In this document: one piece after another, positions 23,676-36,319 of the stretch | How positions within the stretch are numbered: the stretch's first letter is position 1 | Layout: each line of letters opens with the position of its first letter | Assembly: GCF_000388065.1 (NCBI RefSeq) | Contig: NW_009242974.1 | Coordinates: 2,997,467 to 3,061,466, forward strand | Reading direction: 5' to 3' | Length of the DNA: 64,000 nucleotides | From: Fonticula alba | Taxonomy: Eukaryota; Opisthokonta; Rotosphaerida; Fonticulaceae | Notes under the pieces: model-generated | Database searches by the model: none | Told to the model about the DNA's origin: nothing | Seen by the model: only the letters and a program-made list of their open reading frames with translations | Translations under genes and position numbers: made by a program

Positions 23676-24111
23676 GTCCCTCCGCGGCGTCCGGGCTTTT
23701 GTTGGCACGGTTGTCGTGTTCTCGAGGGCGCGGGGGAGAGGCGCCCGGGCGGGGCGGGGGCGGGGGCGGGGCGGGTGTTGCTGTTCCCCTCGTGTTGGCT
23801 GGAGGGGGATGGGGACAACGGAGACCGGGGGGGGGGGGGGGGGGGGATGGCACGCACAGTCCACACAGCCGAGAGCCGCGCGAGATCCTGCTGCAGGCGC
23901 TGGTGAACACCGGCCACCAAACGCCGGGCCCCGAGCGGCAAGCGCCGCCGGGCCTGCGGGAACACCTGGGGGGGGAGGGGCAGAGGCGGCGCGGGACGTG
24001 CGGAGGGTGTGGGGGCCACGAAGGGGATCGATCTTGGATTGTTGTTTTGTGATTGGGAGTGTGTTTTTCCATGTGGCCGGGGCGAGGGCGAGCGTCGCGA
24101 TCGCGCGAGGG
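23676..24111. other. Spacer between convergent tRNA genes
   Basis: No gene seen. It holds a 20-G run (23827-23846) and other G-rich repeats. The tRNA-Asp and tRNA-Glu genes point toward each other across it. Confidence 0.7.
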
Positions 24112-24117
24112 AAAAAA
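24112..24117 (-). terminator. RNA polymerase III terminator of tRNA-Glu
   Basis: T6 on the minus strand just beyond the tRNA 3' end. Confidence 0.8.
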
Positions 24118-24121
24118 GAAA

Positions 24122-24194
24122 TTCCCATACCGGGACTCGAACCCGGGTCTCGTGGGTGAGAGCCACGTATCCTAACCACCTAGACTATATGGGA
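24122..24194 (-). tRNA. tRNA-Glu(CTC)
   Basis: 73-nt cloverleaf on the minus strand. Acceptor TCCCATA pairs with TATGGGA, D-arm TAGTCTAGGTGGTTAGGAT, anticodon loop CTCTCAC with anticodon CTC, T-arm CCGGGTTCGAGTCCCGG, discriminator A. Typical eukaryotic tRNA-Glu. Confidence 0.97.
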
Positions 24195-24263
24195 GGGGTA
24201 ATATACCGCCTCGAGATGGGTCTTTTATTTGACGGCCCTGGGTGCAATGGAGCTGTGGGGGCC

Positions 24264-24268
24264 AAAAA
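24264..24268 (-). terminator. RNA polymerase III terminator of tRNA-Lys copy 2
   Basis: T5 on the minus strand about 10 bases past the tRNA. Confidence 0.75.
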
Positions 24269-24278
24269 TGAATGCAGT

Positions 24279-24351
24279 AGCCCACTGTGGGGCTCGAACC
24301 CACGACCCTGGGATTAAGAGTCCCATGCTCTACCAACTGAGCTAAACAGGC
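24279..24351 (-). tRNA. tRNA-Lys(CTT), copy 2
   Basis: Same 73-nt sequence as the gene at 11648-11720, anticodon CTT. The immediate 5' flanks are also alike (TACATG close upstream in both), but similarity stops soon after, so this is an ordinary dispersed tRNA duplicate rather than a large duplication. Confidence 0.97.
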
Positions 24352-26188
24352 TGTACATGGTGGCATGCACGGTGTGCGGAAATAAAAATGAATGGTACGC
24401 CGTCGGTGGCGGACCTGGGCCGCCGGCCCTCGGCACTGCGGTGGTGGGGGAAACATGGGCCTCTCTGGCTCCCAGGGCGCGTGGCTGGCGGAGAGGGCCC
24501 CCGGCTCGTCGGGAAGCTTTCCGCCGGGGCGCGAGCATCAAGAAAAAGGGTCCTGCCCCATTCCGCGATCCGGGCGCCGGTTCCTGTCATGCTCGCGGGC
24601 ACATGGTTTCCGCCCGGGGTTGGCGCCTCATTCTGCAGGGGCCCAAGAGGGGGGGCTATCATCTCCGGCAGTTCGGCCAGCGGCCTGGCCATTGTTGGGT
24701 GTTTTTTTTTTTTCGTGCGAGACACATGTCGCCCGTCAATCGAGGGGCCGGGCCCGGGGGATGGCGGTGCCCGGAAAGCGCCACAAGGAACGCTCCCTTG
24801 CTGGGGCCGCTGGGCCTGTGTGGTCCGCCGAGGCCGAGAGCCCTCGGGGCCGGCTCGGAGGGCATGCGCTTGGTCATCTCGGTTGTTCGACAGGCACAAA
24901 GGCGGGCCCACGCTCTCGGGCCGAGGGCTTGCCGCGCTTCGGGTGTCGTCCCTGGGTGGCGCATCGCCGCCGGCAATCACACATTCCTCCATGCCTGTGC
25001 GGGCCCTTGGCTGGTGGCGGTGTCGGTGTGCTCCTCCTCCAGGCGAGGCGCATTCGGGTGGGGACGAGCTCCGCGGGGACATGCCCTGGTATCCTTGGCC
25101 CGGGAGATTCTCCCCGTCAGGCAGGCTGGAATTTCGGGGTGGCGCGCGGCCGGCTGCCTGGCCCCGAGCAGCGTGGTTCCCCCGAGAGGGGATTGCCTTT
25201 TCTTTTTTCGGCGTTCATTCTCCTTCAGGCGACGACGCGCCGAAGGGTGGGAGGGCATCGACTCGGGGGTGGCCCGACCACTCCGGATGCCCGATGCCGG
25301 GTTTGCTGCCAGCAACCGGGGCTCGGTCATGCTGCTGGCAGCTGCTGGGGCCGATGTCCACGCCCGGGAAGCACCGTCGAGGCGGTCCCCAGCCCCTGAG
25401 AGACATAGTGCTCTCGGGAACCACGGGCCGGGGGCGGGTGCCCCGGGGACTTTTGCCGCGACGGGGACTGGCGGACATGGGTCGCGGCATCGGTGCTCTT
25501 GACGCAAGTGGAAGGCTTGGCTTTTCGGTGCATGCCCCACCGACCAGGGGCCGCCGGGGGGAAAGGCGGGCCTTTGGCCCATCGCGATGATGCAGCGGCA
25601 TTGATCCCGCGCGGCGGAGGGCCGCCTGGCGGGGCATGTGAAGACACGGCCCTGCCCGTGTGTTCACAGGGCGGCACGCCCCGTGCTTGGGGCATGCATG
25701 GCTGCCGGGTGGCTGAATGGGGTGGCGCTCCTGGTGGCCGCCCGGAGGGGCCAGGGGGGGGGGGGGACCTTGGGCCCGACGGGGGATGCCGAGCATGTGG
25801 CACCTCCCTGCCCAGGGTGTCGAGTCATCTGCTGCATGCCGCCGGCCCGGGCCGTAGTCGCCGCTCGGAGAAAGGGCGATTGGAGGCCCGCATGGGCGCG
25901 GGCATTTTGCCTCGCCGAATGCGGCCGACGCCCTCCGCGCCGGATCGCCAGGCTGAGCCCTTATTCCCCGGGAGTTCTCTCGCCCGAGAGGAGCTTCACC
26001 AAGCACACCCGGCCCGGCGGGGCTGGAAAGGGCACCTGCCAAGAGCCGGCATCGGGGGGCCCGGATGGCTTGGTCCGGAAGCGCGCTCCTCACTGGGGAT
26101 CTCTCGGGACCGTGTCAGGCAGTTGTGTATTGGATGAAGGTGCCGAGGGCGGGGCTGCTTGGCGCGCGAAGGGGCAGACCGAGCACAT
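24352..26188. other. Intergenic, no supported gene
   Basis: A plus-strand stop-free stretch of about 400 codons (24388-25590) has no recognisable domain and competes with equally long frames on the same strand. Nothing else is supported. The right edge is the 3' flank of the minus-strand receptor kinase. Confidence 0.55.
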
Positions 26189-26454
26189 TCAGAGCGGCGC
26201 TTGGAGCTGGCCCAAGGTGGCGGCCAGTTCGTCGGCCGTGGGGCGGTCGTCGGGGTTGGTGGACCAGGCCCGGCGGTACGCCTGGCAATAGGGCTCCAGC
26301 CAGGAGGCTGACGAGACCACGGGCACCAGCTTCCGCGGCTCGCCGGTGGACAGGTCCCTGTCTGGGCGCTGGTCGGCCATCACGGCGCGAGGCAGCTCGC
26401 TCGACGGCGTGGCTATCGAGCCAGGCAGCGCACGCGGGCCGATTAGCCAGGGGG

Positions 26455-26499
<45 letters not shown>

Positions 26500-29400
26500 C
26501 CCCCAGAGATGCAAANNNNNNNNNNNNNNNNNNNNNNNNNNNNNNNNNNNNNNNNNNNNNNNNNNNNNNNNNNNNNNNNNNNNNNNNNNNNNNNNNNNNN
26601 NNNNNNNNNNNNGGGGGGGGGGGGGGGGGGGGCCAGTCGGGAGCCACGTACCGATATCGGCCGCCAGGCCGAGGATCTGGCCCGGCGGCAGGGACGAGGG
26701 CCAGAGCAGGCTAGACAGGACCCCGGGATAGTGCGGCATGACCAGCGCCTGGGCCGGGGCGGCCGAGTACCCAAGCAGCCGGCAGACAAAGGGCGACCCG
26801 TCGTTGGCCAGGAGCAGGCCCAAAATGGCGATCTCCTGGTCGAGGAGCGACTCGAAGTGCGCGCGAGCCGGCGAGTCTGGGTCGACCGCGATGCGGTGGC
26901 GGGACGTGGGTTAGGCGAGGGCCGGGGGCTGAGGGGGGGGGGCGGGGGGGCGGGGCGCGGGGTGTCCACACACCAGCGGGGATCATCTTGACGGCGCCGG
27001 CCGACCCGCCAGCCAGCGAAGCCAGATCCGGTCGGAGCAGGGTGCAGGGCAACACCACCGCCTGGGCCCCGGAGCCCAGGGGCTGCTGCTGGTGTTCCAG
27101 GCGGTAATCGGTCTCTGCGCAGAGGAGCAGGTGCCCGGGGAGGGACATTTCTGGATGCCAGTGGGCCGGCCAGGGGGCGGGGCGGTTAGCCGGGACCGGG
27201 GCCTGCAGCCAGCGAGCCATCGGGTCGGGAGGGGGCAAAAGGCCGAAAAGCAAAGGGAGAAGCATGGTCACGCACCGAGCATGGTATTCATGACGGTCAT
27301 ATCCTCCTGGGGAGTGGTGCATTGCGTTAGCCCGGGCCAATCGACAGGAGTATGGTATGGGAGGGGGGGGGGGACCGTGTGGGTGCACGCGCGTACCGAC
27401 TGGCCGAGATGCTCCATGGGGATGGCGTCAGATTGCTTGAGGGCGCTTGGGCGGCGCTGCCGCCACAGCAGGCAGAGAGCCGCCAGCGCAACCAGGAGCA
27501 ACAGCAGCAGGCCCAATGGCAGGGCGATGGCCAAGACAAGCCAGCGCGAATCTGCACGGAGGAGGTTAGACATGGCAGGAGGGGCACAGAGGCGGCAGGC
27601 GTCCCGGCCCTCAAGGGGCCGAGGGCTTGGGGGACATACTTTGCTTGGGACAGCCGCCCGGCGACTCGCAGTGGGGGGTCAGGCAGCCGTCGGGCCCGGG
27701 GCCGAGGCACGTGGCACAGGTCATGTCGCAGGGGGCGCACGCGTCGTCGGTGCCTGTCGAGATGAACCAGCCATCCGGGCAGGTGTCGACGCAGGTGCGC
27801 GGCCCGGAGCCGACCGGGGCATGGTCGGTCGGGTGGCGGTCCGCCAGCCGGACGGCCAGCAGGTCGGGCTGGCATTGCTCACAGTCGTCGGGCGACATGC
27901 CACACACCAGGCACCCGGGAGAGGAGCAGGGCAGACAGCGTCGGCCAGCGGCGTCCGTGTGCCAACCGGCCGGGCAGGTGTCCGTGCCGAGGGGCAAGCA
28001 TCCCCCGGGGCCGAGCAGCAGGAGCCGGTCGTCGATGCAGCCGGTGCAGTGGCCGGCCTCGGGCCCGGTGCAGCTGGCGCAGGGGGCCGAGCAGGCCACA
28101 CACTCATGCTGCCCGGGCGTGAGGGCCTCCCGTTGGAAGAAGCCCTCCGGACAGGAGGCCAGGCACCCGGTGCCCGGCAAGAGGGCCGATCCCGGCCGGC
28201 AGCCGAGGCAGTGCCACGGCTGAGGCCCCCCCTGGCAGGAGGTGCAGTCCCGATGGCAGGGTGCACAGCGCGCCGAGGGCGGCGAAGAGAGGTCGGGGAA
28301 TTCGTCGGGCTCGCATGCGGCCACACAGGTGCCCGGGTGGCGCCCGAGGAGCATGCCGTCCGGGCATTGGACACAGTGGTCGGCGGTGCCCTCGCAATGC
28401 TGGCATCCCGGGGCACAGGGGAGGCAGCTCTTCCCCGAGGCCAGGTAGCCCCGGCCGCAGGTGGCCAGGCAGCCGTGTGCCGGATGCAGGGCCAGATCCC
28501 CGGCACACTGGGAGCATTGCTGGCCGGCGGGGCCGGCGCAGGCGAGGCAGTAGGGCCCGCAGGGCAGGCAGGTGCCCCCGTCGGGGAAGGTCCGCTCGGG
28601 GCAGGCCCCCATGCAGGCGCCCTCCCAGAGGTTGGGCCGGGGCATTGGGCAGGCGGAGCATTGGCCGGCTGTCGGGCCGTGGCACTCGGCACAGGAGGTG
28701 TCGCAGGGGACGCACGCGCCGGCCAGCGGGGTGCTTGTTGGCGGGCAGCTGTCCAGACAGCGCGCTTGGTGGAAGACATGCGACCGGGGACACAGGTGGC
28801 ATTGGTGGGCCTCGGGCCCGGCGCACGACAGGCAGGACTCGTGGCAGGGAATGCACCGGCCGCCCTGCTGGAAGAAGCCCAAGGCCGGGCAGGCCGGGCG
28901 GCAGTACCCGCGATCCAGGACCCGGGCCGGGGGGCAGGCGGTGCAGGCGTTCGACCGGTGCGCGGAGCACTCGGCACACGAGCCATGGCAAGGGAGACAG
29001 GCATCGCCGCTGGCGGCCGGGAACATGGCCTCCGGACAGGCCTCGACACAGGTGTGGCTGCCGGGCAGGAGCAGCCAGCCGGGCATGCACACCAGGCAGA
29101 GGGCCGGGTCGTCCGGGCTGCATGCGGCGCAGGCGGCATCGTCGCAGGCGCACGCCGGGCAGGGGTCCGGCAGGCAGGCATTGTCCTGCTGAAGCGCCCA
29201 GCCGGCCGGGCAGGAGAGGCAATCCGTTGACAGGGGCCCGGAGCAGGTGGCGCAGCGCGGGGCGCATGCGTCACAGGCGGCCCCCGCGGCATGGGTCCCC
29301 GGCGGGCAGGCGCCCACACAGGTGTCCTGGTGGAGCATGAGCCCCGGGGCGCAGGTCAAGCACGCGCCAGGGCCGGGGGCGCCGCAGGTGGCGCACGATG

Positions 29401-31529
29401 CGTGGCACTGGAGGCACTGGGTGCCGGAGTCATCGAGCTGGAGGCCGGGGCCACAGGCCCGGCAGAGGGCCCCGGCCTGGTCGGTGACGCAGGACAGGCA
29501 GCCGGCGTCGGCGCACGGGGCACACTGCTTGGCATCGGAGGACGAGATGCCGGTGCCGTCGGGGCAGGAGCGCACGCACGCGCCGGCCGGGGTCCGCAGC
29601 CAGCCGGCCGCACAGGCCAGGCAGTCGGCGGCCGTGGCGCCGAGGCACCGGTCGCATGCCGGGTCGCAGGGCCGACAGGCCCCGGGCAGGCCGGCCGGCA
29701 GGAAGCGATTTCCCGAGCACGCGGTGCATTGGCCGGGGCTGGGCCCGAGGCAGGAGGCACAGGAGGCGGCGCATGCGAGGCACTGTCGGCCATCGGGCCC
29801 GGGCCCGAAGCCGGGCCCGCACTCGGCCACGCAGATGCCAGCCTGGAGGAGCTGCCCATCGGGGCAGGTGGCACACAGCCCCGGCCACATGGCCGAGCAG
29901 GTGGCGCAGCTGCCATGGCAAGCCTCGCACCGGGGCGGGGACACCCCGAGCCCGGTGGAGTCGTTGGCCACCGGCAGGAGGCCCGGCTGGCAGGTGCAGG
30001 CCGACGGGCCGACCTGCATGCCGGCCGGGCAGGCACAATTGTCGGCCCCCGGGCCGGGCTCCGGGACGGCGTGCTCCACACACTCACACCGATCGGTCAG
30101 GGGGCTGATGAAGCGCCCGGCCCCGAGGCAGGTGCACTGGCCGCTGGCCCGGTCGAAGGGGGCATCCGAGGGACACCAGTGCTGGGCCTGGTCGGCTCGG
30201 GCCATGACCGTGAGACTGGCCTGCCCGTCGGGCGAGTGCTCCAGCACCACCACTTCCACATGGTCATCTTGATTGACATCGGCCAGGAAGATGGTCGGCG
30301 GGGGGGTGCCGTCGGTGGACATGGTGGCTGTGGCGCGGCCCGGGCGGATGACCACGCGACGGAAGGCCGACCGCCGGCTGTCCTGAGCCAGGTAGGCCAC
30401 AATGCGCCCGGTGTGCCGATACACCAGGACGAAGTCCGCATTGTTGTCGCCATCCAGGTCATGCGTCTGGAGGTCGACATCCTCATTGATGGGGTCACTT
30501 TCGAGGTTGACCATGTCGCAGCCGTAGTCATGGCGATGGCCCGGCTGGGTGGTGGCCGTGGCAGGGCCATGGCCGGGGCGGGCCGGCGTGGCCGGGACCC
30601 GGGTCATGGGGCTGGCAAAGGCGCCGGCCGCGGCAGCCTGGCCGGGGTGGACCAGGCGCTGGCAGTGATGCTGCATGATGCACATGAAGTCCAGCAGGGT
30701 GATGCTATTGGGCTGGCCATCGGCCCGGAGGAGGGCCACCTCGTTGTAGCTGGCGTGGTTGGTCGCCACGAAGACGACATTGGTGATGTGCCGGTCGGAG
30801 GGGTCCAACAGCCAGGCGCAAGACCAATTGATTGCGACAAAGAAAATGGCCGGCTGGCGGACCGGGTGCCAAGGGATCAGGTCTTGGATGGACTCCACAT
30901 GCAGGAGGTCCGAGGTGCCGGAAACCGAGCCCAACATGGTGCTGTGCAGCCTCCGGGGCAGGGCCCCGGGACCCGGTCGGGGCAGTTCAACCACCACCCG
31001 CTGGCACTGGCCATCGGACAGGTAGCTGTCGGCCAGGATGCCAGGAGCCAGGAGGATGACATCGCGCCAGTCATCGGGCGAGGTGGCATCCGGCGCCACG
31101 CGCACCAGTCGCAGGATGCTGGGAGCCATGCCCCGGGCAAGGCGGGCCGGCTGGAGGAACACCTCCTCCAGGGGGTACGGCAATGGCAGGGCCTCCACCT
31201 GGCAATGGGCCATCAGGGCCGAGCTGGGGTCGAGCAGGGACACCGACTGGATGCTGGCCAATTGCACGTGCGATTGGACGGCGATCGGCTGGCCGGCCAA
31301 AGTGCACACCCGGGTCGGGGTCGGAGGATCAATGCCCACACTGGGCGGGGGAGGGCCCCGGGCCAGGGTCAAATGCACCGGCAGGGCATTGCCCTTGTGG
31401 CTGATGGCTTGCCAGGAGAGCCCGGCCGGCGGGGTGGCGGATGTGGCGGCCGGCGCCCAAGGCAGCCCGGCCGGAGTCCTTGGCCCGGGGGCGCTCGTGT
31501 CCGTCGGGGGGGTGGATCGGAGGAGCGAG

Positions 31530-31561
<32 letters not shown>

Positions 31562-34500
31562 GGCATGGGCCAGGTCCCCGAACCAGGGCATCCGGATGAT
31601 CATCGACGGGCGGGAGACGTCCTCGATGGTGAGGGTGTCCCAGGTGAGGTCCGCTCCGAGGCCCAGGTGGGAGGGATCCGGGGACATGCTGCTGGCAGTA
31701 GTGATGCTCCGGCGGGGCGACCGGCCGATGGAAAGGCCTCCCGTGAAGAGGCCCGGCGAGTCGGGGGAAGGGGCATGTGCCGGTCCCGGCGGACTGGCGC
31801 TCTGGTCCGGCATGTGGCCCGGGTCCTCGGGCGACGGCTCGGCGAGGCTGTGGATGAATGGGGGATCGAAGTTGGGCCCGCGGCAGTAGCGGCGCATGGA
31901 GTCCATGGCCTCATTCAGGGGAATGGCTCGCGGCTCGGCTGGGCGGGCATTGGGAAGCAGCTGCCCCGCGGACACGGTCCAATCTTGGCGTTGGCCATCC
32001 TCCAGCCGGGTGTGAGCCAGGTGCAGGGAATACCCGGCAGCCATGACGAGCCCGCGATCGCCGGCCGACGAGTGGACAACCCGCAGACGCGACACCTGAA
32101 GGGGCTCCATGGCGGCCCAGGCCGGGTGAAGGGTCACACGTCGGGCAATGGTCCAGACGTCCCCCGGGCGGGGGGTGTCACACTGGCGCCCGGCCACCAG
32201 CGGGGCATCCGGCCGGTCGCACTGGCCGGCACACCGGCCGTCCTCCGTCAGCACCAGCCCCGGCTGGCAGTCGATGCATTGGGCCCCCTGGCAAAGGCGA
32301 CACCCGGGGTCCGGGCAGCCGGGGCAGGATGACTGCTGGATGGATGGGGCTGGGGCTTCCTGGCCCGGCGAGGGGGCCCGGGAAGAGGAGGCCCCGGGGG
32401 TGTCGGCCTTGGCGGGCCGGGCACGGGTGGCACTTGCATTCGCGGGGGAAGAGACACCGGATGCCGGGTCACAGGGCGAGCAGAGGTCCGCCGACGAGTG
32501 TCCCGGGGTCGAGACGCCCGGGATGCACTCGCACAGGTCCTCCACCAGCAGGCCGGTGGCCCGATGCAGGCACCCGGGCGCGGGGACTTCGGCGCCCGAG
32601 GCGTCCTCCGAGCAGGGGGGCCCCGGATGCCAGTCGTCGTGTGGTGTGCACCGGCCCAGGAGGCCGCAGCCGCAGCCATTCTCCGCGTCGCTCTGGTGGA
32701 AGAGGGCCCCGATGAAGTTGCTCCGGCCGATGAGGGCCACCTGCGAGCGGAGGGTCTGGTGAATGTCCAGCACGGCCAGCACCACCGGCTGGCCGATCCA
32801 CGGGGCGAAGGACACCCGCGGGACCAGGGGCTGGTGTTGGACATGGACCGCATGGGTGGCTGCAGGCTCGGCGCCCTGGTCGAAGAGCAGATCCAGCCGG
32901 TGCAGCCAGTTGCCGGTCCAAAGGAAGATCCGCGCCTGGCCCGGGCCCATGGCCAGGGGATCGGACACGGCGGCCAGGTGCCCGGTGCCCGAGGGCCCCG
33001 GGTCTCGGCCCAGGTCCAGTAGGGTGAGCAGGGGCACCGGGGCCGGGAAGTCCGGCCGAGCGGTGGACCCGATGGCCACATTGCGCAGGAGGAAGAGCAC
33101 GGCCCCGGTGTGCGAGTCCGGGCTATAGGGAACAAGCAGGAAGCCCGGGCGCCGATCGGCCGGGCCGGCCATCACCGGGATAAGCTGGCCACAGGGCAGG
33201 TCCGGGTGGAGGACCTCCGCCGGGAGGGCCGGCAAGCTCTCCCGGTCATAGGCCTGGAAGGGGAACCAGAGGAGCTGGCACCGGGCCGCCGGGTCGAAGG
33301 GACTGCCAGTGCCACTTCGCTCGGGCGGCAAATGGCTCAACACCACCATGGTTTCAATGCCAAAGTCATTGTCCACGGCGGCCCAATGGACCGAGACAAG
33401 GGTGTCGTTGGTGACTTGGCGGTGGAGGAAGGCGGGCCCACGGTACACGTGCACGAGGGCCTGGGGCCCCGGGTCGCCGGCCACACGGCCGACAGTGATG
33501 TGATCGTGGTTGAGCGCCGACCCTTCTTGGATGCGGTGGCAGCCGCTGGCCCGGTCGGGCTCTGTGCAATGCTTCAGCAGGCTGCCCTCCACGAAGTAGG
33601 GGATCTTCCGGTTGTACTTGGCCAGCGGCCGCGAGGAGCGACCCCTGGCGGGGGTCTCCGCGATTTGGAAGCCACCATGCAGGGAGCTGCGCCGGAAGGA
33701 CACCTCGCTGACATGGAGCAGGCCCTGGAAGAGGGACAGCCCCTCGGAGGTGGGCATGAGGGAAAACCGCTGACGGATGCGGATATGTCCCTCGAGGAGA
33801 TATTGCTGTGTGTAGGTGGGGCTGTCGGTCCAGACGGGCAGAACCGTGTCAAAGACCTTGGTGGAGCTGGCGAAGCCCCCGGCCGGGGTGGCCTCGTAGA
33901 AGGCCTGAGTGCCGGGGGGCACGCGGGTGACCAGCACCGCGGGCGTGACCGGCGAGGCACAAGCCCCGCCCTGCAGCAGCATGGCCCCATGGCAGGACCG
34001 GCACTCGTTGGGCCCGGGTCCGATGCAGGAGGCACACGAAGTGTGGCACGGTTGGCACAGTCCTCCTGTGCGCCAGGAGGCAGGGCGTTGTACGGAGGCA
34101 GGGGGGGGGGGGGCATTCAGTGCGATTGTCAGTGCGCGTGCGATGGCATTTGAAGTCCATTGAATCATTGCACACCGGGCGCATCGTCAATCGGGCAGCC
34201 CGGGGCGCGGAGGGATCATTGCCCGAGGGCAGGAGCGACGAAGGTCGGTCAGGGGGCAGGTCAAGGACACACGGCGTGCGTGTGAATGGGAGGGGACAGG
34301 AAGAGGGACCCGGGGCCGGCAGCCCGGGCGGGGGAGGGACTTTCCAGGCGCACCGGTCGAGGGGAAGTGGCCGGCGCGGCAAAACTCGCATGGGGCAAAA
34401 TCGGTCCCGGGATCGGCGTTGGGGCTCAGGCAATGGCACGTCGGCGGGTGGAAGAAGCCTCCGGATGCGGGGCGGCATTCGGCGTGAGGCCCACAAAGGC

Positions 34501-35881
34501 AGGAGGGCGAGGCGTGCACCTGCGACAGGAGCAACACCTGGCCCGCCATGGATCCATGGGCCAGGGCCAGGTCCAGGTGACCATCCCCGTCGAAGTCCCC
34601 GGTGGCCACCGACCACCAGACGCTGCTGGCTGAAGGGAAGTCCGGCAGGAGGCTGGAGGCGGCGACAGCCGACAGGTCCAGCGGGGGGGAGGCCGGGCCG
34701 CCGGTCGGCTGCACGGGGCCCGGGATCAGCCACACGCGGCTTCCGTGGGCCACAATGAGGCTGGCGTGTGCGGGAGAGCCAGGAGCCGGGGCAAGCCCCG
34801 GGGCCGGGGCGATCTTGGGCTGGCGCGCAGTCAGGGGGACTTGCGCCAGGGCCGGATCCTCGGCGGCCATGTCGCCGAGGGACAAGTGCACCGGGGCGGC
34901 GAAGTCCGAGGAAAGGAGGAACACCACCTGCTCGGGGATGGAGGACCCCGGGCCGGAGGCCACGGCCAGGTCCGAGGCGTGGCCATCGCCGTCGAAGTCG
35001 CCGACGGCAATTTGCCCGGCCCGGAAGCCGGCCGGCAGCCGGTACAGCAGCGTCAGGTCGGCCAGCGGGTGGGCCCCCCGGGGTTGGGCCACATTGGACA
35101 GCCAATAGATGGATTGGCCGGCGCCCGGGAGCAGGGGGTCGGTGGCGGCCACCACCACGGCATCGACCAAGCCATCGTCATCCAGGTCGGTGGCCGTCAG
35201 CAAGGTCAGGCCCACCAGGCCGAAGGAATCCCGAGGGGGCGAGCCGTAGCGCGAGTCGACCTGGTCCAGCTGGACCGAGCCCTGGTGGAGGGACAAAATG
35301 AGCGTCCCGATGCGCGGAGGGGAACGCCGGTCGAAGATTGCCACATGGCCATGCCCGGTGAGGGTGAGCGAATCCGATCTGTCGGCATTCATGAGGATGG
35401 CATGGGTGCCGAGGATGACCAGCGAGTCGAAGGAGTTCGACGGACTGTACAGCATATTTCGGTTCATCCAAAGGTCGGTGGGTCCTCCCAGGGCGAAGGG
35501 GTAGTCGGTGAAGCAGGCCACCGGGCCGAGTGCGCCGGCCATGAAGCGCACCGGGCGCGAGCCGATGAAGTCGCCCCGGCGCTTGGCCTCCGGGCTGGTG
35601 CGCACGGAAAAGTGCGTCTGTACGTAGGCAACATCATCGAAGCCATCCGGGCCGCCGACGGCCAGTCGGCCCTGGTGGAAGAAGTCGCAGAAGCGAATGT
35701 CCTCGGCCTGTGTGGGGGATGCCTGGCTGCCGAGGAGCCATACCGTGTGGAAGGCGGGCACGGCGCCGGCCAACGGGGGCAGCATCAGCAGTGGCAGGGT
35801 GAGCAGCGCGAGGACCACCGGGAGGAGCACCAGCCTCGGCGAGGGGCCCGGAGGGAGCCGGCCGGCCGGCGAGGGGGGCAT
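26189..35881 (-). CDS. Giant receptor kinase: FG-GAP repeats, furin-like cysteine-rich ectodomain, TM, protein kinase
   Basis: Exons (high to low): 35881-34354, 34065-27640, 27551-27397, 27306-27276, 27150-26974, 26876-26652, one or more lost in the gap, 26412-26189; all readable junctions are GT-AG with matching phases. About 2,920 residues are readable. A signal peptide (VLLPVVLALLTLPLLMLPPL) precedes FG-GAP/VCBS-type calcium-binding motifs near residues 229, 290 and 424 (such as GDFDGDGHASD and GDFDGDGHLDL) and two more near 1710-1770. Around 20 furin-like CxxC repeats fill about 1805-2650. One helix (WLVLAIALPLGLLLLLLVAL, about 2655-2678) and a basic stop-transfer sequence lead into a kinase: glycine loop LGSGAQAVV, AVKMI lysine, alpha-C QEIAILGLLL, C-lobe end DDRPTADEL. 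The HxD and DxG segments are missing in the N gap. Start at 35881 is the Met just before the signal peptide; an upstream in-frame Met at 36679 is less likely. Probably a plasma-membrane adhesion or signalling receptor. Confidence 0.9.
26457..26497. repeat. 41-base G homopolymer beside the assembly gap
   Basis: Uninterrupted G41 (C41 on the coding strand), inside the intron before the last exon of the receptor kinase gene. It probably caused the assembly break. Confidence 0.9.
26516..26612. other. Assembly gap (97 N) inside the receptor kinase gene
   Basis: Flanked by G/C homopolymers on both sides. The paralogue at 54.3-60.7 kb has about 113 residues (about 340 bases) in the corresponding place, so the 97 N do not reflect the true distance. 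Confidence 0.95.
31531..31561. repeat. Coding (GGC)n tract, poly-proline in receptor kinase
   Basis: Trinucleotide array within exon 2 of the minus-strand receptor kinase gene, encoding a run of about 12 prolines between two ectodomain regions. The frame is kept. Confidence 0.85.
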
Positions 35882-36316
35882 GGCGACCGAGCGGGTCGGA
35901 GCGACCAGTCGGCGGCCGCAGCGAAGGCACGAGGGCAAGCAGCCGACAGGGCAAGGGGCCGGGCAAGAGGCGGGATCAGGGCAATGCCAGGGGGGCGGGG
36001 GGGAGGGGGGGAAGGTGGGGAGGTCTTTGGGCCACGTCTCGAGCGGCGCGGCGCCCGAAGCAGGGGGGGCCTCTTCAAGGGGCGCCGGGCGTCGCCCCCC
36101 TGCCCCAGGAAGGGGTGACTGCGTGAAACACTCGGCCGGGCCAAGACACAAGGGGTTGGGAACAGGTGTGGGGGAGCTCGGCCGCGTTGCAAGCCCCTGC
36201 GGCGAGAGAGGGGCCCTCGATGGGCCAATATACTTGGCGAATGCACGCAACCATGTGAGCATGCGTGCGATTGACGATGCCTTTCGTGTTATTGCTTGAG
36301 AATAAAAGGGCGAGCA

Positions 36317-36319
<3 letters not shown>

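Noticed and set aside
24388-25590. 400-codon stop-free frame on the plus strand
   Set aside because: Competing frames of equal length and no recognisable feature.
29291-32332. 1,013-codon stop-free frame on the plus strand
   Set aside because: It is antisense to the furin-repeat exon of the receptor kinase; its Gly/Arg/Ala-rich translation mirrors the codon bias of the real gene.
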